This document shows positions 1-10,335 of a DNA stretch of 64,000 nucleotides, one piece after another. Each line of letters starts with the position of its first letter. Position 1 is the stretch's first letter. A program made the translations under genes and the position numbers. Source of the stretch: Schizochytrium sp. TIO01 (Eukaryota > Sar > Bigyra > Thraustochytrida > Thraustochytriidae); contig SMSO01000031.1 of assembly GCA_004764695.1 (NCBI GenBank), positions 5,379,048 to 5,443,047 of the forward strand, in the 5' to 3' direction. The notes below the pieces were generated by a model, which saw nothing but the letters and a program-made list of their open reading frames with translations, was not told where the DNA came from and searched no databases.

Positions 1-1213
1 AGACTATGCTTTTCGGACATGGGCCTATCCCCCTGTTAGTGGGTCTTACTGTGTCCTAAATTCGGTTGCCAAGTCGTCAGTCTCTGTTTCTCTCTCTTTC
101 TTCTTATTCGTCGGCAGCGACAAAAGGAGTAATAGTAATAAGAGTAGTTAGGTGATAGTGATAGTAATAGTGCGTGCTATGCTATGAAGGTCAATGATCA
201 ATAACATCAATTTAACTCAGTTCATTCAAATCAAGACAATTAATACAATACAAGACAATTCAATTCAATTCCACTCTTTCGCTCTCCATCTCTCCGGCCG
301 CACGCCGAGGGAGCCCGGAGCGCGGCCGCCTGCCTCCTTGCCGCCAGGGACGCGGAACTGCGGCGGAAGGAGCGAGCGAGCGACGAGCGAGCGCGGCGAC
401 GCATCGCAGCGTCGTCGCAGCGGCTGCATCATCGTCAGTCATAGCGAAGGCGAGAGAAAGCAAAAACAAACCAGCCCGGAACACCGTGGCAAGGGGATAC
501 GGCGCCGCTGCCTCGTCGCCGGGACCTTGCCTCGCGGGAAAGACTCCCTAGCGTGGCTGCCTGCACTGATATTGCCTCGTGCGTGAGAGCTTCTTCGTCT
601 TCTTTTTCTTTTTTCTTCTTCTTCTTCTTCTTCTTCTTCTTCTCCTCCTCCTTCTTTGTTTTGTTGGTCTGGTCATTTGAGTTGCCTCTGTTGCACTCCT
701 TTGTCTCGCATTTTTCGGCTTCTTCGTGATAGACACGGCCAACTTTTGGTGATATCTCCGCAAAATATATATCTATTAAGGTTTGCGTAGAGAGAGCAGG
801 CAACACGCACTGCTTGAGGACAGCTTGGATCGTGAGGAAGGGAACCTGCGACAAATCTGAGAGCATCGTAACCCGTTCTTGACTCTCATTGCAACTGCTT
901 TGCGGCCTGCTCAAATACTTGAGAATACGAAGCTGACTTAACTTATTGGTGTACGCACGACGTATGCTAAGGTGGTGACATCGACGTTGAAATTTGCGTC
1001 GATTTATTTTTTTTTTAATTTTTTTGGTTTACCAAGGGTCACGAAGTCAGCGGACTCATTGAGCTTGACGAGGATTTGCTGTACACGTTGTTTCTCTCGG
1101 GCTCTCATAAGCTATCAGCTGTAGATCATCACAAGGAACGGGATACTTCACTCTCGCAACTCACGCACTGGCTGACAAGGGCTCGCGGGTGTAGCTCCGT
1201 CTCTGGAAAGATC
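1..1213. other. Upstream region of the PPP4R3-like gene; no gene seen
   Basis: This stretch holds no convincing coding sequence. It has a GC-rich part around 290-590 with open frames on both strands that look like chance ORFs, then a TTC/CTT-rich run near 590-655, then AT-rich DNA up to the first ATG of the PPP4R3-like gene. It probably contains that gene's promoter and 5' UTR. A non-coding first exon is possible but I could not place one. Confidence 0.5.
590..655. repeat. (TTC)n microsatellite
   Basis: An almost pure run of TTC/CTT units, followed by TCC units, lies about 0.6 kb upstream of the PPP4R3-like start codon. It makes spurious Lys/Arg-rich or Phe/Ser-rich translations. It could also act as a pyrimidine-rich promoter element, but nothing in the sequence proves that. 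Confidence 0.9.
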
Positions 1214-4200
1214 ATGCAAGCAGATCCTATGGCATCAGCATCAAACTCAGCATCAAACTCTAACTGTGGAGCCTCAGGAACGCAGACAGTAGGCGGCAAT
1301 CCAGTCGCAAACTCCTCCACATCATTATCATCAGCAGCAGCCTCTCAAGGAGCGAGAGCCAACGGTATTCACGAGGGCGCGCATCACAGCAGCAGTAACA
1401 GCATTAACAGCATGGAGGTTGAGGCGCCACGCGATGATCAACAGCGTGCAGGTGAGCAAAAGGACAACGTGAAACGGAGATGGCGCGTTAAGGTGTATCG
1501 GCTCGATAACGAGTCTCGCTGGATCGACGAAGGAACTGGAATGGTGGAGATTAAGTACCTGCGGCGAATTAACGGAAATGCGATCCAAGTAACCGCTGAC
1601 CATGAGAACGAAACACCAGGTAAAATCATTCTAGAGTCTGCTATCGTGGCCGAAGATATTTACCAGCCTCAAGGTAAGATGATCATCACGTGGAGTGAAC
1701 CGACATCAAACATGGAGCTGGCCATCTCATTCGAAGAGCAGCAGGGCTGTGAATACATTCTAGACCAGCTTTGTCAAATTCAAGGTCGAGTATCTGGAGA
1801 TTTCCATGGTGGACCCCGTGGCGCGCCGAACGAGTACGGTTACCGTACTATGATGCGCGATGGTGAGGTGGAGAGCGGAGAGTCTTCATTTCAGGATTCC
1901 ATGGAGCGCCTGGAACTTCCTGACCCTGATATAGAAAATCTGGAAGGCATCGCTGATCTGGTAATGAGCATGAGTCCGCTTGTTCGCGAAACATACCTTA
2001 ATGCAATTCTCTCGCCATTCACGCCTAAAGACAAGAGCAAGGCAAGGAGGAAGAGGCGCCGCGCCGGGGGGTCGGCGCGCAAGCGTCCTCGCGCCCTCTC
2101 TTCAGACGCACAAGGCTCAATTTCTGGATCGTCTTCAGATACTAAAGCCAAAAATCAACACGGCAGTAATTACGCGCTGGAATCATCCGGCGAGACGAAA
2201 TCAGACGGCAACGGAATCACTTCAGAAAATGCTGTTAAAAACAATCATCTTCAACAGGCTAACACCACCACAGACTCCGATGCTGCAGTACGCGACACAA
2301 AAGACGACAAAGATGGTCACTGTAGCGGCAGCACGGGCAGCGGCAGCAGCAGTGGAACAACAACTGGCTCTCTTGAGGCTATCGATCGACGTGGCGAGCA
2401 TGCAAACGGTGGAACACCTAGCTTGGATGACGAGGCGAGTAGTGGAGATGATCATGAAGACCCAGAGAGATATACCTACCTTCAGGCTCTTCTAGATACC
2501 TTCCATGAGTGTGAAAGCAAGGGTGACCTAAGAAGCCTCCACACCCTGTTTATCATTGTTCGAACCTTGGTCCTTTTCAACGAGCCGGTATTTTTGGAGG
2601 AATTGCTTTCAGACACCTACTTTGAGGACATCGTTGGTGTACTTGAATACGATCCAGAAGTCAAACCTAAACCGAATCACCGCGAGTTCTTACGCAAACA
2701 CGTGCAGCACAAGATGGTTGTTCCTATTGAGGACCCCGAGACACTACGAAAGGTCCATCAGAGCTTTCGGATTCGCTTCTTTCGTGACGCTGTGATGCCA
2801 CGTACCCTCGATGAGGCCACGGCGGGAATTATCACTGATATGGACGCAATGAATGGGATTCAGATTGCAAGTGCGCTCCACGTGGACCCGCATTATTTGC
2901 ATAATATTTTCGACCTATTGCGTTCCGAGTCCACACCTGTAGACAAACGGAACGATGCTGTGGGCCTCTTGCAAGAGCTTTGCTCATTGGCGAAAAAGAT
3001 GCAGGTGCCGCAGCGAAATGCCTTTTATCGCTCGCTCATGAAAAAGGGCGAGAACTTTTTTGGTATCTTTGAACGCATTCTGGGTGATCCGAACTCGACC
3101 GTGCAAGAGCGTCTCAACATTGGAGACATTCTCAAGCTCGCCCTCGACCACGATCCTACCCAGCTGCGTTCTTTTATTCTGATGGAAAAGTCTCAACCTC
3201 AGTCGCCCCGAGTGCGGGCTATTGAGGTTATGAACAGACTCATTGAAGATCCTCACACCCCTGTTCGCGTCAAACTACAGCGTCAAATGGACCTCTTCGC
3301 ACAGCCAGAGACTCCTCGAAATGGCGAGGAACGTCCGCCCTTGAGTTTGATGGCGCAATTGCTTAAAAGGCTGGTCTTTGACCCAGAAGCTGGAATGCAG
3401 GCACAAGCTATGGAAATACTTAAGATGCTTTTGGACCCGGAGACCATGGAGGCCGCCGAAAAAGAAAGTTTCCTTACGTTGTTCTACGATCACTATATTG
3501 CGTGGCTTGTCCTGCCTCTTGAAATGGTCCGTATCAAGCAATCAAGCGTCAATGGAGGAGTCTCTGGGGCCTCCCCCGTCTTGTCGAGTTCATCAGCATC
3601 ATCTTCCTCCTCCTCTTCCTCCTTATCGGCCGTTTCTTCTACTGCGGCAACTGTGTCTTCTATACCTTCAGGTATAACTCCTTCTGCACCGCACACTTCT
3701 ATCAATACAACCCTTTATCCACCTTCTTCAGCAAATCTTCCGTCGGGAACTGCTCCTCCTGCCGGTATGCCAGGTAACGAGGCACTTACAACAGCACCTC
3801 CTGGGTACCAGTTGGTAATGTGCAGTGGACTCCTTGACGCACATACAACTTCAGGCCCTCGTTCTGCTGAAGATCGCCAATTGGAACGTAAAGCTGCAGA
3901 AACAGCACGTGTAGCTGAGCATCACATCACTGATCTGCTCTCTTTCTGTGTGCAAACTCATGGCTTCCGCATTAAATATTTTGTGCTGAACAAGGATATC
4001 ATCTCCAAAGTTCTTCGACTTCTCCATTCCCGGGATAAACATCTAGTCCTTAGTGCAATTCGTTTCGCTCGAACTTGTGTTGGATTGAAGGACGATTTTT
4101 ACAACCGGCATATTGTGAAATTGAACCTTTTTTCATCCATTTTTGATATCTTTGTCTCGAATGGGCCACGCAACAATCTTATCAACTCAGCAATCATCGA

Positions 4201-5161
4201 ACTGCTTGAGTTTGTACGCATGGAAAAGATTCGTTTGCTTATCAAGTACATTGTAGAAACCTTTGGCGATAAGCTGAATAGCATTGATTATGTGGATACA
4301 TATACTCGTCTCAAAGAGGCGTACGAACAAAATAAAACAGACGGGGGCAACGATGGCTCCGCGCATGCACGCTTTCAGCATCAGCGTCACGGGCGCTCAA
4401 GTCTTTTGGGTATGTCAGAGGTTGGAAATGGCGCAAACGCACCCAATGCGCTCAGTGGCACTGGCTCTGTTGAATTTGATTTTCGACCGTTCGGCGAGCA
4501 CGGTCGTCAATTGCCACAAGATGAGGAGGACTATTTTCAGCAGCGGCCACAGGATACCCCGGAAAGCTCTATTGATAATGCGGCAGAACAGCAGCCAGAA
4601 CAGCAAAGCGCGCCCGCCGGTGCAGATGCACAGGACCAGTCTGCTGACTCTACGTCCTCGTTCCGTCGCATGCACCGAGGACTTGTACCGTATACAGAAG
4701 ATGAAGGAGAGGTGGATGATGAAATTGAAGACTACGATGATGATGATGATGAAAATAACGCCTCTGGTTCAATGGCTGCCCGGAAAAATAAGCGAAAGGC
4801 AAAGAGCCTTCGCGTGGTTGTCGATACAAAAACACTCCCACCTGCATCTTCATCAGCTTCGGATGCTGTCCGCACTATGAAGGAGCAAACGGTCCCACCA
4901 AAGAACGCAGCTGAAGAGGGTAATGTTCCTCCAGGACCCACTATCGAAGAGACTGGTCGTGGGGATATTCCTGACTCCTCTGCTGTTTCATCGGCATCTA
5001 GAGAACTGGGACCTGAGTCCTGGTTAGTAACTTCAGACGATGTACCTCCACAAAAGAATTCATTTGCTACGGCAGGAACGGTAGGAGCTGCTGACGCGAC
5101 AAAATTATTGTCAGGATCCGAAGCAGATGACGCAAGCTCGAAGAAGGCTCGCATTGACTGA
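1214..5161 (+). CDS. PPP4R3: Serine/threonine-protein phosphatase 4 regulatory subunit 3 (SMEK/PSY2/falafel family)
   Basis: This 1315-residue protein belongs to the PP4 regulatory subunit 3 family, which directs PP4 catalytic subunit to targets in DNA repair, centrosome function and transcription, mostly in the nucleus. After a Ser/Asn-rich N-terminus comes the EVH1/PH-like domain (about residues 88-192, starting at RRWRVKVYRL). The SMK-1 domain follows from about 419, and Armadillo-type helices run to about 1020. The family's typical acidic tail is present (Asp run near 4735-4752). A basic cluster near 2039-2090 looks like a nuclear localisation signal. The first ATG in frame, at 1214, was chosen; upstream the frame is open only from non-ATG codons. 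The protein is much longer than the animal versions (roughly 830 residues) because of a Ser/Thr/Gly-rich insert between EVH1 and SMK-1, a poly-Ser insert inside the Armadillo region, and a long tail. Single exon. The family call is firm. Confidence 0.93.
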   Translation: MQADPMASASNSASNSNCGASGTQTVGGNPVANSSTSLSSAAASQGARANGIHEGAHHSSSNSINSMEVEAPRDDQQRAGEQKDNVKRRWRVKVYRLDNESRWIDEGTGMVEIKYLRRINGNAIQVTADHENETPGKIILESAIVAEDIYQPQGKMIITWSEPTSNMELAISFEEQQGCEYILDQLCQIQGRVSGDFHGGPRGAPNEYGYRTMMRDGEVESGESSFQDSMERLELPDPDIENLEGIADLVMSMSPLVRETYLNAILSPFTPKDKSKARRKRRRAGGSARKRPRALSSDAQGSISGSSSDTKAKNQHGSNYALESSGETKSDGNGITSENAVKNNHLQQANTTTDSDAAVRDTKDDKDGHCSGSTGSGSSSGTTTGSLEAIDRRGEHANGGTPSLDDEASSGDDHEDPERYTYLQALLDTFHECESKGDLRSLHTLFIIVRTLVLFNEPVFLEELLSDTYFEDIVGVLEYDPEVKPKPNHREFLRKHVQHKMVVPIEDPETLRKVHQSFRIRFFRDAVMPRTLDEATAGIITDMDAMNGIQIASALHVDPHYLHNIFDLLRSESTPVDKRNDAVGLLQELCSLAKKMQVPQRNAFYRSLMKKGENFFGIFERILGDPNSTVQERLNIGDILKLALDHDPTQLRSFILMEKSQPQSPRVRAIEVMNRLIEDPHTPVRVKLQRQMDLFAQPETPRNGEERPPLSLMAQLLKRLVFDPEAGMQAQAMEILKMLLDPETMEAAEKESFLTLFYDHYIAWLVLPLEMVRIKQSSVNGGVSGASPVLSSSSASSSSSSSSLSAVSSTAATVSSIPSGITPSAPHTSINTTLYPPSSANLPSGTAPPAGMPGNEALTTAPPGYQLVMCSGLLDAHTTSGPRSAEDRQLERKAAETARVAEHHITDLLSFCVQTHGFRIKYFVLNKDIISKVLRLLHSRDKHLVLSAIRFARTCVGLKDDFYNRHIVKLNLFSSIFDIFVSNGPRNNLINSAIIELLEFVRMEKIRLLIKYIVETFGDKLNSIDYVDTYTRLKEAYEQNKTDGGNDGSAHARFQHQRHGRSSLLGMSEVGNGANAPNALSGTGSVEFDFRPFGEHGRQLPQDEEDYFQQRPQDTPESSIDNAAEQQPEQQSAPAGADAQDQSADSTSSFRRMHRGLVPYTEDEGEVDDEIEDYDDDDDENNASGSMAARKNKRKAKSLRVVVDTKTLPPASSSASDAVRTMKEQTVPPKNAAEEGNVPPGPTIEETGRGDIPDSSAVSSASRELGPESWLVTSDDVPPQKNSFATAGTVGAADATKLLSGSEADDASSKKARID

Positions 5162-5781
5162 TCAGTTTCTTATCACCCCTGCTTTGTTTCTTGTGTTTTA
5201 TGGTGGTCTCTGATGATCTCAATTTTGTTGGAAGCTTAGCATGAGTCTCTCGCCCCCGTGTATACAATCATGCCTGCAGATGGGTGTGTGTGGGTGACGC
5301 CCTTGATTGCTTGGTTGGGCATTCGAACGATTGAGATTGTGTAGTAAACCCCCCAAAAGGTAGCCACAATTTAGTGTGTTTAACTATCCTCGATTTTTGC
5401 AACTACATTGAGCTTTGTTTCACACTGCGGCATTCTTGTGCCCGAAACTACATCTACTTGCCTATCTACTAGTGGCCCTACTTCACCTTAAGTACTGCTG
5501 CAATTTAAACCAACAACGAATTTAATGAATTTAGCACCCATCTACTTCTTCAGAGGTATATCTTTCAGCTCAACTTGTTTCTTATATCGACAGCACCCTA
5601 TGACAACTAGTATTGTTTCCATTGCCGATACTCTTATCAAAGTTCGAAGTCTGGGGATTCAGCATTACAAAAAAACAAACACATATATAAATATATCTTT
5701 AAATCACACAATCACAGAGAGGAGAATAAATTTAACCTTGGCCATGTTCTTTTCGAACCAGTTAAGTTTGAGTGTGTTGCA
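5162..5781. other. Convergent 3' intergenic region
   Basis: The PPP4R3-like gene ends at 5161 and the LRR gene ends at 5782 on the other strand, so this 620 bp stretch carries both 3' UTRs. It is AT-rich, particularly 5500-5740. I see no gene in it. Confidence 0.6.
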
Positions 5782-8700
5782 CTAAGCACGGTTTCGTGGT
5801 ACGCGAGGAATGTATTCGCATTCTTCAAGAACAGGCGCATCCCACCTCACCTCTGAAGTTTCGCAATGTTCCCAATAAGGTAGATCACTGAAAGGATCAA
5901 CCTTTTGATTCCACTTTTCGAACTCTGCGCGTTGGAAGATGGCCTCGGCGTTCAAAGCAGCACGATCTAAAGCTCGTTGATTCTCTTCCTCCATTGCGTG
6001 ATGTCTTCGCCAATATACGTTACGGCGTGTCCACACTCGCCATGTCTCGAATGTCATGCGAACACCCAAATGCATCCAATTGAACATGATCCGTCGCATA
6101 ATGCGATACTCTTTCATCGTGTCCAAGGATACCTTCCTCCTTTCAGCAAGTTCGTAAGCATGGACGAGGTTCTGACGGAGATCGATTGCGCGTTTGGCGT
6201 GTACAGAGGTGAAGGCTTCGTGTAAAACTGCGTGCAGGTGGCCTCTTGGTCTATATTTATGCATGATGTTATCAGGATGAGATAACATCTTAAATCTTTC
6301 TTCCGCATCTTCTTGCTGAACTTGCAAAATTGCTAGCTCCATGTCTTCTGGGCAATTTGCAATATCGTCATCCAAGTCTTGGACCTTTTTTTGGACCTCT
6401 TTCGCCTCCCAGCCTCGTAGTCTTTCCAATTGCGCAGTCAACTTAAAACGCTTTTTATTAAGCTCCTCGATTCGCGAATTCCGTGACTTATTCAAAGCCT
6501 CGCGACGTATTTCTAGCTTTCGTAGACGCGTTCGACGTCTTCGTTCAATGCGAAGTTGGTGCCTTGTGATGAATCTTTCTTGCCGTTCTTGTTCAATCAA
6601 GTTGGCTGCTTCTGACTGAGCCAGCTCCAAGAAAAAAGCTTGGCCTTGCTCGCTTCCTGCGTATATGTTACTCATTGTATCAATTTCGGCAAGTCGTTCT
6701 TCAAGTGTTGCCTCTTCCTCATTTCGGGATTCTCGATCGATTTTGGTGAAGTATGTTACCAGTCCAATTTTCAAAAGTTGAGCTTTGCGTTCGCAATTGA
6801 AGTACAGATTTGGTGGCACACAAATCCGCGGTTCACCATTTCTCTGGCACGCGCACCTTCGAAACTGTGCGTTTTGATCACTACAGAATACGAGGCCGTA
6901 GGAATCTTGGTAGTTTGTGAGTGCGTCCTTAATATCTGCGCTTGTAAATTCAAAAGGGAATAAAAAGCGAGGCAGTTTGCTCAATGCAAGCCTGGTCCTG
7001 TGAACACGCTCCTCTTCTTTTGTTCTTTGTCGGGTATTGTCAGCCCCAAAGCTTCCGTGCAGAGCCGTATGGGTCACAGCAAGCTCTTGCATAATTTCTT
7101 CTCTCCGTCGAAGTGTTGAGGTTGATTCTTTTTTGTCTGCAATTGTCTCTTCGGCTACTTCTTCCTTGGGAGCAAATAGGTCATCGATGCTATCATTGCC
7201 ATCTTTTTCTTCATCGCTTTCTTCGCCGCTGGATCCTGCGTCGCCAGCATCGCCCCCTCCTTGATTTGCAGATGTGGTTTTCATATTATTCTTGGTATCA
7301 TTGTTTTCCTTACTCGCGGTGCTGGCCTCATTCAACTTTTGAAGTTGTGTTGCGTCCTCTAGCTCTGCTTCTAGCCTTTGTTGGCGTTCTGCTAACTCTC
7401 GACGCTCTTGATATCTGGCCTTGCGCTCTTCAAGCATGGCAGAATCTTTGGATAACTCCTGAATGAATTCGTTGTACCGGGGGATTGCAACACTTTCAAG
7501 GTACCCAGATGAAAATGCAAAATATAGATCTCGCTTTTCCCCTATAGCTTCGGTTGTCATACCTGCTATGCACTGACTTGGATCATGCAGATTCTCTTCC
7601 TCTAGAGTTGCCATGAGACCCTGAATTTGCTGGATAACAACCTGCCTCTCTTTATCACGATAAACTCCTACATTTTGAGCAAACCACTCCCGAATTACAG
7701 GAACACCTTTGATAATTACCTCGAGATTAGGCACTCTCATAGGATTGCCTTCAAGATGAAGGGATTGCATCTTTTCTAGTAAAAGAAAGTCAGGTGGAAG
7801 TTGACTGATTTGATTCCAATCCAGCCACAATCTTTGAAGGTTATGGCACTGACAAATTTCATCAGGAATATATTTGATGAGGTTGTCACAAAGTGAAAGA
7901 TGTTGAAGCTGCTTGAGGGCTCCAATACCTTTTGGTATGCGCCTAATCTTATTATGGTCGGCTGTCAGTGTGACAAGAGTAGAGCCAAAGCGTTCAATAT
8001 TGGAAGGCAGCATCGTAAGTGAAATCCCTGTCCATGACATTATTTTGCACCTGAGATCTACAATAGTTGAAGGTAGTACTGGGATGCAGTTCCCTTCCAA
8101 ACCAAGTCTTGGCATGGCTTGTAAGTTTCCAATACTTTCGGGGAGTTGTTTGATTTTGTTTGAGGTAATATTTAATGCTTCTAGTTTGGAAAGGTCACCA
8201 ATATTTTCGGGTAAGTACTCAAGTTCATTTCGGATCACATTCAAATCTCGAAGATTAGCAAGTGTTGTAATTTCATCGGGTAATTCTACTAAGCCACAGT
8301 TACTTAAACTCAAGACTTCTAAATTTCCCAGGCAAGCGAATATATCCGAAGGTAGTCGGACGAGAGGGTTGCCGATAAGTCGAATAAGCGTTAATCGAGG
8401 CCCTATTTCATACACCCGAGGGCTGATTTCTGTGAAGTGAAGCCAGTTCGCAATTAGCTCCCCATTGTATTCTGCAGTATATATCGGCCCGCTCCATCGA
8501 TGTGCAATTGCATCAATTAACGCCTGGGCCTCCTTTTCCTTTCTGTCCTCCCGTTCAAAGTTCCGCTTAGTCTCACGTTCCTCAAATGCAATCTTAAGTC
8601 GGAGACTGTCATGCTCTTTGCGCTGATACTCCTCAAATGCGAGCTCTTCACGTTCGTCCATAGATAATTCATGGTCCAATTTCTCCAGGATGTGGTAATA

Positions 8701-9185
8701 GTGCTCTCCTGTAACTACATGCTCCACAAAGATGTTTCCAGTTCTACGATCAAATCTTTTCCGTAGCACCGCCTCGCACTGAAAGAAAAGTTTGGTACGT
8801 GCTAGTCTTCGCCGTACAATGCTTTGCACAAGAGTTGCTGCCGCATCTTGGATGCGGAGGTTTGCTATCATTAGAATATACTTCAGACGCACGTTTACAT
8901 GGTTAGTTTTCGTTTATGGCATTACAGGGAAATGAAATTTTGACCAAGTAAGTTTTGTAGTCAATAAGATGCAGCCTTAAAAGTCTGAGACGTACCTCCT
9001 GCGGGTGGCAGCCTTCCACATTGCTTACACCGCTCTACACCGTATGCATTTTCTTTCTTGCACAACACGCATTTCCAAGGTACAATGTTTTGACGTTTCC
9101 AGCGCGTAGCCCAGTCGCGCCGAGTCCTGACATCCCGTTGTGTTCCATGCGGAGCAGCATTGGACCTGGACGTTGTGGGATGCAT
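5782..9185 (-). CDS. RanBP2-type zinc finger / IQ / leucine-rich repeat / coiled-coil protein with WW-like C-terminus (two exons)
   Basis: Exon 1 is 8996-9185 and exon 2 is 5782-8864, joined across a 131-bp intron (GTACGT donor, AG acceptor at 8865-8866, CTAAC branch-like site about 42 bp before it). Both sides fit phase 1, giving 1090 residues. Order: RanBP2-type zinc finger (W37, C39, C42, C53, C56, spacing CX2CX10CX2C); an IQ-like calmodulin-binding helix (about 74-86); leucine-rich repeats of the SHOC2/RSU1 type (about 222-442, about ten repeats); a long charged coiled coil with Glu/Asp-rich parts; Arg/Trp-rich helices near the end; and a partial WW motif (YWEHCETSEVRWDAP). LRR-IQ proteins are common in flagellated protists, often as ciliary or cytoskeletal scaffolds, but function here is unknown. 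The exon 1 frame stays open upstream to 9347 without an ATG, so a further 5' exon cannot be excluded. Exon 2 is certain; exon 1 and the splice are an inference. Confidence 0.8.
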
Positions 9186-10335
9186 AGCCCCTGTGCTTGC
9201 GTGCCGCTCTAATCTTTCCGGTTTGCCATTCGTACCCCGCTTGACCTGATTGAATTTTGTCGCACTAGAACAGTTACCCGGGGCTAATCTCTGTCGGAGT
9301 TCTCTTGATCTCGGCTGATCTCTCTGTAAGCGCGTCGAAGTATTCTACATCGCAAACATCGCTCCCACTAAGTACTGCGAGTGTATATACCATGTGTCCG
9401 GTAACGCGCTCAATACTGCAAGCAGAACATTTAGAATTTATGGAATCTATGGAACTTATGAAACCTAAAGTATTGATAGAAAAAGCAGATTCTATATAGT
9501 GATAAGGGACCTAGTACTACCTAGTGTCCAGTTGACGATGACTTTTCCGATTCCCAGATCTTGAACTTGTGTCGCCACGTCTATTCAATCTTGCGAAGCT
9601 TGGCGTAAGGACACTTCTCCAAGAGTGGAACATCTAGGTCTACTAATCACGAAGGTTGGGAGTCTTTCTTTAAAAATCTGTATGATGCAGCGCATTCGCA
9701 CTCTGGAGCAACACCTGGCACCTTCTGCGACAGTCACTCCTGGATCGGGAGAGCCGCAGTGCTCGTGCAGTAGATGCCGTGGCGTAAGCTTGGAGCCTGA
9801 TGCAGGCGAGATCTGTGTGCGTAATAGCGCTCACGCTCACATCGGCCTTGCCCACCCCCACAAGTGCAGTGCCAAGGCATCTCATTAATGATAAGTAAAT
9901 GATGAGTACCTACTATAATAAGCAGGTGTACAGAAATGCCCAAGTATAAAAAGTAGACGTTATGTATGACTAGCCCGTACATGGTATAATGGTTTTCAGT
10001 ATGGGTCGGTCATGATCGAACGCTGCGGTGCATTCTAATCATCGAAGCTTGATTCGATTTCTTTGCTGTACTGGAAAGGCATACGTGATCCAGATGTTGA
10101 CGTGACCTTGAAAAACAAACATCTTCCCTTGGGGCTGCGAGATGTAGCCCTGATATGATTGTAGAAACCAAGATATCGTTTATGTTTAAGGCTTCGAATG
10201 TGCTTGATTAAACAACTAAAACATAAGATATATATATATACAATAACATTAATATTCATGTAGCAATTCTTCAGAAGTTTATTACATTCCTTTCCAGTAT
10301 TCGTGCTTGTTTTACTTTTCTTCTCTTTGAAGCTT
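9186..10335. other. Intergenic region between two minus-strand genes
   Basis: Between the LRR gene and the coiled-coil gene there are 1.15 kb with no recognisable gene. The frame of the zinc-finger exon is open back to about 9347. The segment 9700-9890 is richer in GC with chance ORFs on both strands. A tRNA-like A-box string near 9982 does not fold into a tRNA. Confidence 0.5.

Noticed and set aside
194-914. ORFs on both strands near the start of the window
   Set aside because: GC-rich and TTC-repeat composition explains them; no motif.
9980-10030. A tRNA-like A-box string (TGGTATAATGG) with a GATCGAAC string 30 bp later
   Set aside because: The flanking bases do not pair into acceptor, anticodon or T stems, and the B-box is imperfect.
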